From Thalassotalea crassostreae (GTDB lineage: Bacteria; Pseudomonadota; Gammaproteobacteria; Enterobacterales; Alteromonadaceae): a stretch of DNA of 64,000 nt. Positions 35,436 through 42,783 of this stretch are shown piece by piece. A model generated the notes under the pieces. It searched no databases and was not told where the DNA came from. It saw nothing but the letters and a program-made list of their open reading frames with translations. The position numbers were made by a program, and so were the translations under genes. Location: positions 496,001 through 560,000 of the forward strand of contig NZ_CP017689.1 of assembly GCF_001831495.1 (NCBI RefSeq). The letters run 5' to 3'. Position 1 is the stretch's first letter. The number at the start of each line of letters is the position of its first letter.

Positions 35436-36668
35436 ATGGCTATTTTTCATTACATTGGACGAGATGCTCAAGGCAAAAAAATATCGGGCACTTTAGAGGC
35501 TAGCTCAAGTAACGCTGTTGCTGAGCAATTAACAAAACAGCGTGTAATACCGATAACCATTAAAACTGCTGCCGTCGCAAACAACTCCAGCCGTGACATA
35601 GATATTGGTAAATACTTTGTTTCTAAAACAGTAAAACCAGTTGATATGATCATGTTTTGTCGTCAAATGTATGCATTGCTTAAGTCAGGTGTACCAATCC
35701 TTAATGCTATTAGAGGTTTAATCGATACAACAAAGGCGGTCGCGCTGAAAGATGTTTTGCAGGATGTGCTAATCAAATTAGAAAAAGGTTTTACGCTTTC
35801 GACAGCAATGAACCATCATCCTAAAGTGTTTAATAAGTTAGTAATATCACTTGTACTTGTCGGTGAAAGCACTGGTCAATTGAGCATTTCGTTTGCCAAA
35901 CTTGCTGAATACATTGAGCGTGAAGAGACCACTAAAAAGAATGTAAAACAAGCCATGCGCTACCCAATGTTTGTAGTACTATTTTTAATAGCGGCAATGT
36001 TTATATTAAACATCTTTGTTATTCCTGTGTTTACCGATTTGTTTGCAAGCTTCAAAACCGAACTTCCGCTTGCTACAAAAATGTTGATTGCCAGTTCCAA
36101 TTTTTTTGTAGATTATTGGCTTTATATGATTGTTGCGATGATTTTGGCTTTCGTTATGGTTAATCGCTATTTAGCGACAGAAAACGGTTTATATAGTTGG
36201 GATAAACGAAAAATAAGCTTACCAATTATTGGCAGTATTATTGAGCGCTCACTGCTAGCTCGTTTTTCAAATAGTTTTGCGATCGTATTAAAAGCGGGTG
36301 TTCCGATAACTACGTGTTTAAACTTATCCGCAGAATCAATAGGTAATACCTATATGGCTGAAAGTGTCATCGCCATGAGAAAACGTGTCGAGACAGGTGA
36401 AACATTATTAAGAACTGCAACTTCAAGCGGTTTATTTACTCCGTTAGTACTGCAAATGATTGCCGTTGGTGAAGAAACAGGCCGTATCGATGAATTACTC
36501 AATGAAGTTGGTGAATATTATGATCGTGAAGTCGATTACGAATTAAAAACATTGACCGATAGAATCGAACCTATCTTAATTGTGATCATGGCTGTGTTGG
36601 TTCTGATTTTGGCATTAGGTATATTTACACCGATGTGGGATATGTTCTCAGTGGTGCAAGGTGGCTAA
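35436..36668 (+). CDS. mshG: MSHA inner membrane platform protein MshG
   Basis: A 410-aa GspF/PilC-type platform protein that couples the extension ATPase to pilin polymerisation. Two repeated cytoplasmic GspF domains (about 70-195, with MIMFCRQMYALLKSGVPIL, and 275-395, with RFSNSFAIVLKAGVPI) are joined by membrane helices at about 175-200, 225-245 and 380-405. Its stop overlaps the mshF ATG by one base. Confidence 0.94.
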   Translation: MAIFHYIGRDAQGKKISGTLEASSSNAVAEQLTKQRVIPITIKTAAVANNSSRDIDIGKYFVSKTVKPVDMIMFCRQMYALLKSGVPILNAIRGLIDTTKAVALKDVLQDVLIKLEKGFTLSTAMNHHPKVFNKLVISLVLVGESTGQLSISFAKLAEYIEREETTKKNVKQAMRYPMFVVLFLIAAMFILNIFVIPVFTDLFASFKTELPLATKMLIASSNFFVDYWLYMIVAMILAFVMVNRYLATENGLYSWDKRKISLPIIGSIIERSLLARFSNSFAIVLKAGVPITTCLNLSAESIGNTYMAESVIAMRKRVETGETLLRTATSSGLFTPLVLQMIAVGEETGRIDELLNEVGEYYDREVDYELKTLTDRIEPILIVIMAVLVLILALGIFTPMWDMFSVVQGG

Positions 36669-37153
36669 TGAAAACCACAGGAAATAGTCAATTTCATGGT
36701 GTGGTGATTGTACTGATAATCGCAATATTGATGTCCGTGTTTTGGCGCTATTTCAGTAAGAATCAAGAAAATATGGTAAAGGCCAATCTAGCGAATATCA
36801 GTGGCCAGCTTAGCAGTAGATTAAGTTTGATTCATGCTCAATGGTTGGTTACCGGAAAACCGAGTTTAGTAAAGGTAAGAGCAGCGTATACAGATGATGA
36901 TTCGGCCGGCGATATGAAAGTACGGGTAAACAAATTTGGTTGGCCAGATTCAAAATTAGATTTTTTGGCCTGTGAACGAATTTGGAAATCGGTTATGGAA
37001 AGAGAATTGATTGCAATGAATGAACCAATGTTTGTTATTGAAGTTAAATCGCAATCCAAAAAAAGCGCTCGTACATGTCGATTTATGTTAAATGATCGAC
37101 TGTATATTGAATACCATTCACTCAATGGTAAAGTGTTTAATAAGACTAATTAG
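36668..37153 (+). CDS. mshF: MSHA biogenesis protein MshF
   Basis: A 161-aa protein with one N-terminal membrane helix (about residues 12-28, VVIVLIIAILMSVFWRYF) and a periplasmic domain containing two cysteines (DFLACERIW, SARTCRFML). The start at 36668 overlaps the mshG stop (TAATG). An upstream in-frame GTG at 36635 lies within mshG and is rejected. The precise function of MshF is unknown. It closes the assembly operon; a likely new promoter follows before mshB. Confidence 0.8.
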   Translation: MKTTGNSQFHGVVIVLIIAILMSVFWRYFSKNQENMVKANLANISGQLSSRLSLIHAQWLVTGKPSLVKVRAAYTDDDSAGDMKVRVNKFGWPDSKLDFLACERIWKSVMERELIAMNEPMFVIEVKSQSKKSARTCRFMLNDRLYIEYHSLNGKVFNKTN

Positions 37154-37177
37154 TAAAAACTAATAAATATTAATAAC

Positions 37178-37206
37178 TTGTGTTAATTAACAATTTGATT
37201 TTAAAT
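37178..37206 (+). promoter_or_regulatory. Candidate promoter for mshB
   Basis: TTGTGT (37178-37183), a 17-base spacer and TTAAAT (37201-37206) lie in the 96-base gap between mshF and mshB. In Vibrio the structural genes starting at mshB form a separate transcript, which fits. Both hexamers are only moderate. Confidence 0.3.
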
Positions 37207-37249
37207 AGATCTCTATTAGAGTTAAAAGTAGAGTCCTAACGAGGAAGTT

Positions 37250-37876
37250 ATGAAAAAAACAATTAAAACAAACGCCAGAACTCATGGTTTCACCCTAATT
37301 GAACTCGTTGTGGTTGTGGTGTTACTAGGCTTACTTGCCGTGACAGCATTACCAAAGTTTATAGACCTTACCGAACAAGCTAAGCAAGCCAGTGTCGATG
37401 GTATGGCTGGAGGCTTTGCAACTGGCGTGTCTTTAGCTCGTGCGCAATGGGAAGCTGAAGGCCGACAAACAGATGGTACTTTTAATACCGTTAATTATGA
37501 TGGCAGTGACCTTATCTTAACTGATGAGAATGCAACAACAGGTGTTCGCTCGGGTTATCCAATTGCTCTTGATGATGGCGATGGCGATTTAAGTTTATCA
37601 GCGACCGACTGTGTTGATATTTGGAACAACATTTTGCAACAACCACCGCTTTTAACCAGCAATATGGCTGATTTGAACGGAGTAGATGGTGATAGCTACA
37701 AGTACTATGTAACGACGTCAGGTGTAGGTGATTTTAATTACTGTGTGTATATATTAAAAGAAACGTTACCTAAAACAGGTGATAGTTATGGGCCAATCAC
37801 TGGCTTACCAGAAGACACAGGTAATAACTTTAGTTATCAGCCAGCAACAAGTTTTGTAATTATTAATAAGCCGTAA
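37250..37876 (+). CDS. mshB: MSHA minor pilin MshB
   Basis: A 208-aa type IV pilin-like protein. The leader ends in THG and is cut before FTLIELVVVVVLLG, with Glu5 conserved, so it is a substrate of the prepilin peptidase. A C-terminal globular domain includes Cys residues (SATDCVDIW, DFNYCVYIL) that could form a disulfide loop. It is longer than MshA. First gene of the structural half of the locus. GAGG lies 8 bases before ATG. Confidence 0.9.
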   Translation: MKKTIKTNARTHGFTLIELVVVVVLLGLLAVTALPKFIDLTEQAKQASVDGMAGGFATGVSLARAQWEAEGRQTDGTFNTVNYDGSDLILTDENATTGVRSGYPIALDDGDGDLSLSATDCVDIWNNILQQPPLLTSNMADLNGVDGDSYKYYVTTSGVGDFNYCVYILKETLPKTGDSYGPITGLPEDTGNNFSYQPATSFVIINKP

Positions 37877-37982
37877 AGCTCCTTTTAAGTTTATTAATCG
37901 TTCAGTACAACATGTTGTTACGTAGCTTTTACAATCTAGTACAAAGGAAAACAAACAATAACAACTAACTGTTAACTTTTAA

Positions 37983-38012
37983 TTTACAATGGCTTCATTA
38001 AATCAGTTTATA
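37983..38012 (+). promoter_or_regulatory. Candidate mshA promoter region
   Basis: TTTACA (37983-37988, one mismatch), an 18-base spacer and TTTATA (38007-38012) precede mshA by 30 bases. The 166-base gap before mshA is long for this locus and also contains a perfect 12-bp palindrome ACAACATGTTGT (37907-37918), a possible operator. A dedicated promoter fits the high expression needed for the major pilin. Confidence 0.45.
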
Positions 38013-38042
38013 CAAATTAAATATTTTTAAGAGAGAATGAAT

Positions 38043-38507
38043 ATGTCTAACAACAAAGGTTTTACGCTAATTGAATTAGTAATCGTAATCGTTATTTTAG
38101 GTATTTTAGCAGCAACTGCAGCGCCTAAATTTATCGATTTAACTGGTGATGCACGTTCTGCCGTTATGGAAGGCGTAGAAGGCTCAGTAAATTCGGCAAC
38201 AGAAATTGTTCATGCTAAAGCATTAATTGAAGGTCAAACTGCTGAAAATGGTACTATCAACATTGGTGATACTCCAATTGAATTGACTTATGGTTACCCA
38301 ACAAATGCTTCGATTGAATTAGCGGTAGAAATATCTGATGATGCAATCACATTCGATGCATCAGGTGCGGCAGCAACATGGACTCATTCAGAAGCAACTG
38401 GTGCAAATTGTAATGTAACTTACGATTCATCTTCTATTGCAAACACTGAAACTCGTCCAACAATTACTTCAGTAACAGAAGCATCAGGTGCTGTTGAAGG
38501 TTGTTAA
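38043..38507 (+). CDS. mshA: MSHA major pilin MshA
   Basis: The 154-aa structural subunit of the MSHA pilus. A very short leader MSNNKG is cut before FTLIELVIVIVILGILAATAAPKFIDL, the classic type IVa start with Glu5. The C-terminal part has two cysteines (GANCNVTY and the terminal EGC) for the D-region disulfide loop, which is rich in Ser and Thr. The ATG at 38043 is preferred over 38037 because AGAGAG lies 7 bases before it and only 1 before the other. It has its own promoter region and its own terminator. The gene on the other side of that terminator is a PglL-type glycosyl ligase. Confidence 0.93.
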   Translation: MSNNKGFTLIELVIVIVILGILAATAAPKFIDLTGDARSAVMEGVEGSVNSATEIVHAKALIEGQTAENGTINIGDTPIELTYGYPTNASIELAVEISDDAITFDASGAAATWTHSEATGANCNVTYDSSSIANTETRPTITSVTEASGAVEGC

Positions 38508-38523
38508 TCTAAACACTATTAAC

Positions 38524-38554
38524 AAAAAAAAAACCGCGTTTATCGCGGTTTTTT
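38524..38554. terminator. Bidirectional terminator between mshA and pglL
   Basis: AAAAACCGCG (38529-38538) and CGCGGTTTTT (38544-38553) form a perfect 10-bp stem with a 5-base loop, an A-run before and T-run after. It isolates mshA from the downstream pilin genes mshC-mshQ, which therefore need their own promoter. Confidence 0.93.
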
Positions 38555-38569
38555 ATTGCCTGATATTTA

Positions 38570-38604
38570 CCTAGAACCTAGAACCTAGAACCTAGAACCT
38601 AGAG
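38570..38604. repeat. Five tandem CCTAGAA heptamers (copy 2)
   Basis: Four exact CCTAGAA units and one CCTAGAG unit run without gaps. The minus-strand gene pglL ends inside them: its stop is at 38585-38587, and its last residues GSRF are read from the repeat. The same heptamer occurs at 6968-6993. Its role is unknown. Confidence 0.8.
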
Positions 38605-40357
38605 CTTTTAGCGACCCACTATCTAAACCCCACATCTGTCTCTTTGGAAATAATCGTTGGGCATCCATTAACAATTTAATTGCTTCACCTTCATTATAAG
38701 GTTGTTGCAACTTTTTCAATATCTGCAATGCCATCGCTATATTGTTATACATTTCTTCTCGAGGCTTACGCTCGAGGTATACTTTTGCCCAATCAATATA
38801 TTCTGTTAATAATTTTGCATCGAGTTGGTCTTTGCCATCGTAAAATTTTAATGTGGTTTGCACAAAAACTATTTCTTCAGCCCACACAGTTGGGTTTATG
38901 ATACTAAGTAACTGTTCTGGGTGCCGATAATTTTCGCGTTTATACTTTTCAACAATATAACCGGTTTGAAGAGTCGTTAATAAAAATGGAATGGCAACGA
39001 TCGGGATTATTAATGCAAAAGTTCTTACTGCAAACGTTTGTGACAAAGCTATAGAGCGAACATTGCCTGTCGCAAATATGCTGGCGTTAATAATAAGCAA
39101 GAACACTAACCAATGAATGGCTGAATGATAAAAAGGGTATTCAGTTTGGCTGTGTAACAGTAAAGGCGTGATCAACGCAAAAAAAGTGAGTGTTTTAACA
39201 ATGTGTTGTTTATAAAATAAGCTTAGATAGGCGACAGCAAAAAGTAAAATACCGAGTAGGGCGACTACGCCTCCTTCTATTCCCCAGAGTAATATTTCGT
39301 TGTGTGGATGAGCTAGGTTGTTAATTGGCATTGGTGTCTCGCTATTAGCTCTAGCTTTTGCTAAATGATATTCTCGATAGGTCTTTTCAAAATTACCATA
39401 GCCATAACCGCCAATTGGGTTTTGTTTAATTAACTCAAAACCAATGCCAATTATGTCAGTGCGCACGTCTTCGGTTTCAAATAGTGGTTTAATCTTCGCA
39501 GGATCTTGTATCGGCTCTGGTTTGGCCAAAGCGCCGACAGTTGAACCAACAATCAACAACAAAGCAGCTAAGAAAATAGTTTTAGAGCGATTTGCGAGTA
39601 AATAAGGAGTTAGCATAATAAGGGCGATAATTAGCCCATAAATACCTGTTTTTGATTGAATATAACAAAGGATAAAACTTGCTAAAGGTATGGTAATTAA
39701 AATTATTAACTGCCACGACAATTTACGTTTAAACAAACGGTTCGATATAAATTTACGCTGCGCCAATAAATAAAAGCTCAGAACTATGCCGGTTGTCATA
39801 AAAGATGACATCACATTGGTTTGTTGAAATACACCACTTGGATTCTTAATCGCAGGAATAAAAGGTAGTGAGCGCACTAAATCAGGAATATAAAGTTGAA
39901 AAATACCGCTAAGGGCCTCAATTAATACGCCAATAATTACTATTGCTAGCATCGTTTGTCTTTGCACTTTACCAATTTCAAATTGCGCAATAGCCAAAAG
40001 ACACAATAAACCTGTTGCTAATCCAATTAATCGTGGGATTGCATACTCAGAAAATGGGCTACCAAAAGACAGCGGAAGAATAAGGAGTGCTAGTGCTGCA
40101 CCGCTAATGACGTGGAACGTGCTGTAGTAGAGTTTTTTATTTAGCGTTACTTGCCAAAGTCCTAATCCTATGAAAATTGACATAAATAGCCATGTCATCA
40201 CGTTAAAGGCAAAATATAAACCAGAGCCTCCAGGGTTAGGCATAAAAAAATGCATGCCTAACGTAAATAGTAAGACTAATGATATTTTGAAGTAGTTAAA
40301 GAGATTGAAATTGGTTGTCATCATCACGCCAAAAGTAAGATTACATATTGCAATCAT
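38585..40357 (-). CDS. PglL-type protein O-oligosaccharyltransferase (Wzy/WaaL fold)
   Basis: A 590-aa protein with about 11-12 membrane helices and the O-antigen ligase (Wzy_C) core. NPSGVFQQTNVMSSFMTTG (about 168-186), HPHNEILLWGIEGG (about 350) and SQTEYPFYHSAIHW (about 406) are typical of PglL/PilO-type ligases that transfer lipid-linked glycans to Ser/Thr of pilins in the periplasm. A soluble C-terminal region follows (about 450-590). Start choice is uncertain: ATGs at 40357, 40324 and 40321 are possible. It lies antiparallel between mshA and mshC, convergent with mshA, so MshA is the obvious substrate by inference. The C-terminus is encoded in heptamer repeats. Confidence 0.85.
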   Translation of the reverse strand: MIAICNLTFGVMMTTNFNLFNYFKISLVLLFTLGMHFFMPNPGGSGLYFAFNVMTWLFMSIFIGLGLWQVTLNKKLYYSTFHVISGAALALLILPLSFGSPFSEYAIPRLIGLATGLLCLLAIAQFEIGKVQRQTMLAIVIIGVLIEALSGIFQLYIPDLVRSLPFIPAIKNPSGVFQQTNVMSSFMTTGIVLSFYLLAQRKFISNRLFKRKLSWQLIILITIPLASFILCYIQSKTGIYGLIIALIMLTPYLLANRSKTIFLAALLLIVGSTVGALAKPEPIQDPAKIKPLFETEDVRTDIIGIGFELIKQNPIGGYGYGNFEKTYREYHLAKARANSETPMPINNLAHPHNEILLWGIEGGVVALLGILLFAVAYLSLFYKQHIVKTLTFFALITPLLLHSQTEYPFYHSAIHWLVFLLIINASIFATGNVRSIALSQTFAVRTFALIIPIVAIPFLLTTLQTGYIVEKYKRENYRHPEQLLSIINPTVWAEEIVFVQTTLKFYDGKDQLDAKLLTEYIDWAKVYLERKPREEMYNNIAMALQILKKLQQPYNEGEAIKLLMDAQRLFPKRQMWGLDSGSLKALGSRF

Positions 40358-40454
40358 TGTTTTTTAATCAATATGTTATAGTCTTAATAATATGATCTAT
40401 ATTGGTGTAAGATGCTAATTTATTAGCGAGTTTTTTTGACTGTTAAGGTGTCGT

Positions 40455-40952
40455 TTGAAAGTAAATATAAGCAGCGTTGGAAAAACGTCTGGCGTAACAT
40501 TAATTGAACTAGTTGTGGTGATCTTGATAGTCACCATTCTAGCCGTCACTGTAGCGCCACGATTTATAGGAGTCAGTAGCTTTGATGCCTATGTATACCG
40601 AGATCAAATGATTTCTAGTTTGCGCTTAATTCAGCAGCAAGCAATGCAGCAAACAGATGCGAATTCTTGTCATCAAATTCTTTTAACTAATCAAGGCTAC
40701 GGCCAGTCAAATAATTGCAGTGTACCGTCTCTTGTGCCCGATTGGGATAGCAATAATTTAGGCTTTGCAATTCCTGCCGACTCTACGGTGACTATTAGGT
40801 CATTATCGACCAATACATTTACTTTTAATTCGTTAGGCACAGCTGAAGAGTGCACAGGATTTGGTTCACGTATTTGTATTATCGAATTTGCTAACGGCAA
40901 TGACAGCGCATCAATTTGTATTGAAGCGCAGGGATATATTCATGATTGTTAA
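40455..40952 (+). CDS. mshC: MSHA minor pilin MshC
   Basis: A 165-aa pilin-like protein. The leader MKVNISSVGKTSG is followed by VTLIELVVVILIVTIL, so the residue after the cleavage Gly is Val and not Phe or Met; Glu5 is present. Several cysteines occur in the globular part (NSCHQIL, SNNCSVP, EECTGF, SRICII, SICIEA, HDC). The start is TTG at 40455, with AAGGTG 4 bases upstream; no ATG is near. It follows the divergent pglL by 97 AT-rich bases that must hold promoters in both directions. Overlaps mshD by 11 bases. Confidence 0.85.
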   Translation: MKVNISSVGKTSGVTLIELVVVILIVTILAVTVAPRFIGVSSFDAYVYRDQMISSLRLIQQQAMQQTDANSCHQILLTNQGYGQSNNCSVPSLVPDWDSNNLGFAIPADSTVTIRSLSTNTFTFNSLGTAEECTGFGSRICIIEFANGNDSASICIEAQGYIHDC

Positions 40953-41502
40953 TCTTAGAAAACAGCATGGATTTACGTTAATAGAGCTCATTATCGGAAT
41001 GACCATGATGGTTATTGGTATTGGCTTCATTATGGCGGCTATGCTTCCGCGCGAGCAGCAAAGCGCTGATCAAATTCATTTAATTCGAGCGGCTGAATTG
41101 GGTCAAAGTTTGATGAATGAAATTACTTCAAAGGCATTTGATCAAAACAGTGACTTATCGGGAGGGGTATTACGGTGCAATGAAACAGGATGGCAAGCGT
41201 GTACAGCGTCTGCCAACTTAGGTAATGAGAGTGAAGAACGGACAAGCTACAATGATGTCGATGATTTTAATGGATTAAGTAATTTTGAAGATGCACTAGG
41301 TAGCAACATAAGTGGTTTATATGTGGGGTTTAGTGTCAATGTCCAAGTTTTCTATGACAATAATTATGATGGAATATCTGATGTTTACTTGGCTGATGGC
41401 AGCGAAGAAAATAGCTCTCTAGCCAAATTGATTTCAATTACGGTAACTACTCCACTAGGCACCTCAATTACATTTGCGAATTATAAAGCGAATTTCGAAT
41501 GA
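40942..41502 (+). CDS. mshD: MSHA minor pilin MshD
   Basis: A 186-aa pilin-like protein with leader MIVNLRKQHG cut before FTLIELIIGMTMMVIGIGF. The start at 40942 overlaps the end of mshC; a longer open frame upstream lies within mshC in another frame and lacks a pilin-like leader. Its globular domain (about 40-186) has two cysteines (LRCNETGWQACTA). Members of this class (PilV/GspI-like) are thought to sit at the pilus tip. Overlaps mshO by 4 bases (ATGA). Confidence 0.86.
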   Translation: MIVNLRKQHGFTLIELIIGMTMMVIGIGFIMAAMLPREQQSADQIHLIRAAELGQSLMNEITSKAFDQNSDLSGGVLRCNETGWQACTASANLGNESEERTSYNDVDDFNGLSNFEDALGSNISGLYVGFSVNVQVFYDNNYDGISDVYLADGSEENSSLAKLISITVTTPLGTSITFANYKANFE

Positions 41503-42341
41503 TAGGATTAATTAAAAATAATTTTAGAGTTCCCCACTATGGCCCATTGTCTAGAAAAACTAGTGGTTTTACTTTACTGGAACTAGTGTTGGTTATTGCT
41601 ATTTTAGGAATTATCTCGGTAGGTTTTATTGGCTTTATTAACATAGGCTCTAACGTCTATAAAAATGTGTCATCTCGAGATTTGTTAATAAGCGATGCAC
41701 GCTTTGCGGTTGAGCGATTGAATCGTGAATTGAGAAATGCATTACCCAATTCAATTCGAATTATCGACAATAACGGTGATACTCAATGTCTAGAATTTGT
41801 CCCTGTACTGGTAAATAGCATCTATCTCGAAATTCCTATATTTCCTATAACGGCTGGCACTGTTGATATTGTTCAGCCAAGTATTGATTATACACCTACT
41901 TTTAACACTAAAGATCGAGTTGTTGTTTATCCAATCAGTGCTCATGATGCCTATGACCATGCAAATATTAGTAAATCGGTAAAACTTACAACGATTGATA
42001 AAGATGCAACAACACGTTGGACAATTAATTTAGCGGAAAGCGATTTTTCTTTTGAAGTAGAGTCTCCCAATCAGCGATTGTTTATCGTTTCGCAACCTGT
42101 AAGCTATTGTGTCTCAGCCGGTGAATTGCGACGCAGCGAAGGCTATGGTTATAACCCTGCGCCTACTATCATTAATGGTGGTGTGCTTATGGCTGAACAT
42201 ATAGATCTATCGGAAGGTTACCCTTTTGCATTTGATGCGAAGTTACAAAGTGATGCCATCGTACAAGTTAACTTAAAGTTTACTCAGAATAATGAAAGTG
42301 TATTTTTTTCAAATGGAGTACATATCACTAATGTCCCATAA
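41499..42341 (+). CDS. mshO: MSHA minor pilin MshO
   Basis: A 280-aa pilin-like protein (PilW/GspJ-like). An unusually long leader of about 23 residues (to RKTSG) precedes FTLLELVLVIAILGIISVGF with Glu5. The large globular domain includes two cysteines (DTQCLEF, VSYCVSA). It probably joins MshC, MshD and MshP in a tip complex. It overlaps both neighbours. Confidence 0.86.
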   Translation: MIGLIKNNFRVPHYGPLSRKTSGFTLLELVLVIAILGIISVGFIGFINIGSNVYKNVSSRDLLISDARFAVERLNRELRNALPNSIRIIDNNGDTQCLEFVPVLVNSIYLEIPIFPITAGTVDIVQPSIDYTPTFNTKDRVVVYPISAHDAYDHANISKSVKLTTIDKDATTRWTINLAESDFSFEVESPNQRLFIVSQPVSYCVSAGELRRSEGYGYNPAPTIINGGVLMAEHIDLSEGYPFAFDAKLQSDAIVQVNLKFTQNNESVFFSNGVHITNVP

Positions 42342-42783
42342 CAAAGCTTTTAGTCGAAATAGATCTTACAAGTCACGTTGCTTGCAAAGTGGTGCAAGTT
42401 TAATTATGGCTATCTTTATGATTATTATTTTTAGTTTGATGGCCGCTGTTATGGTAAAGATGATGCGCGCTTCTAGCGAAAATATAAGCTATGAAGTTAT
42501 TGGTACTAGAGCATACGCAGCAGCAGGCGTCGGTAATCAATGGGCTTTGCAGATATTATTTCCACTTAACTCCTCCGCGGCAAGTTGCGCAGATGTAACA
42601 TCAGCGACGCTGCCTAATATATCGAATACTCAAGGGCTTTTAAATTGCAGAATCGATAATATCGAATGCAGCAGTTTTGTAGAGTCGGGAGTCAGTTATT
42701 ATACTGTAACGTCGACCGGAGTATGTGATATAGGAAATGTAAGTACGTCGAGAACATTGCAAATCGATGCAAGGAGCCTGTAG
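42331..42783 (+). CDS. mshP: MSHA biogenesis protein MshP (PilX-like)
   Basis: A 150-aa protein with a basic start and one N-terminal membrane helix (LQSGASLIMAIFMIIIFSLMAAVMVKMM). The Gly-Ala-Ser-Leu form is typical of PilX/GspK-like proteins, which often lack the normal pilin glutamate. Cys residues occur in the globular part (SCADVT, LNCRI, ECSSF, VCDIG). The ATG at 42331 is preferred over 42313 and 42292 because of GGAG upstream, although the spacing of 12 is long. Its stop touches the mshQ ATG. Confidence 0.78.
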   Translation: MSHNKAFSRNRSYKSRCLQSGASLIMAIFMIIIFSLMAAVMVKMMRASSENISYEVIGTRAYAAAGVGNQWALQILFPLNSSAASCADVTSATLPNISNTQGLLNCRIDNIECSSFVESGVSYYTVTSTGVCDIGNVSTSRTLQIDARSL

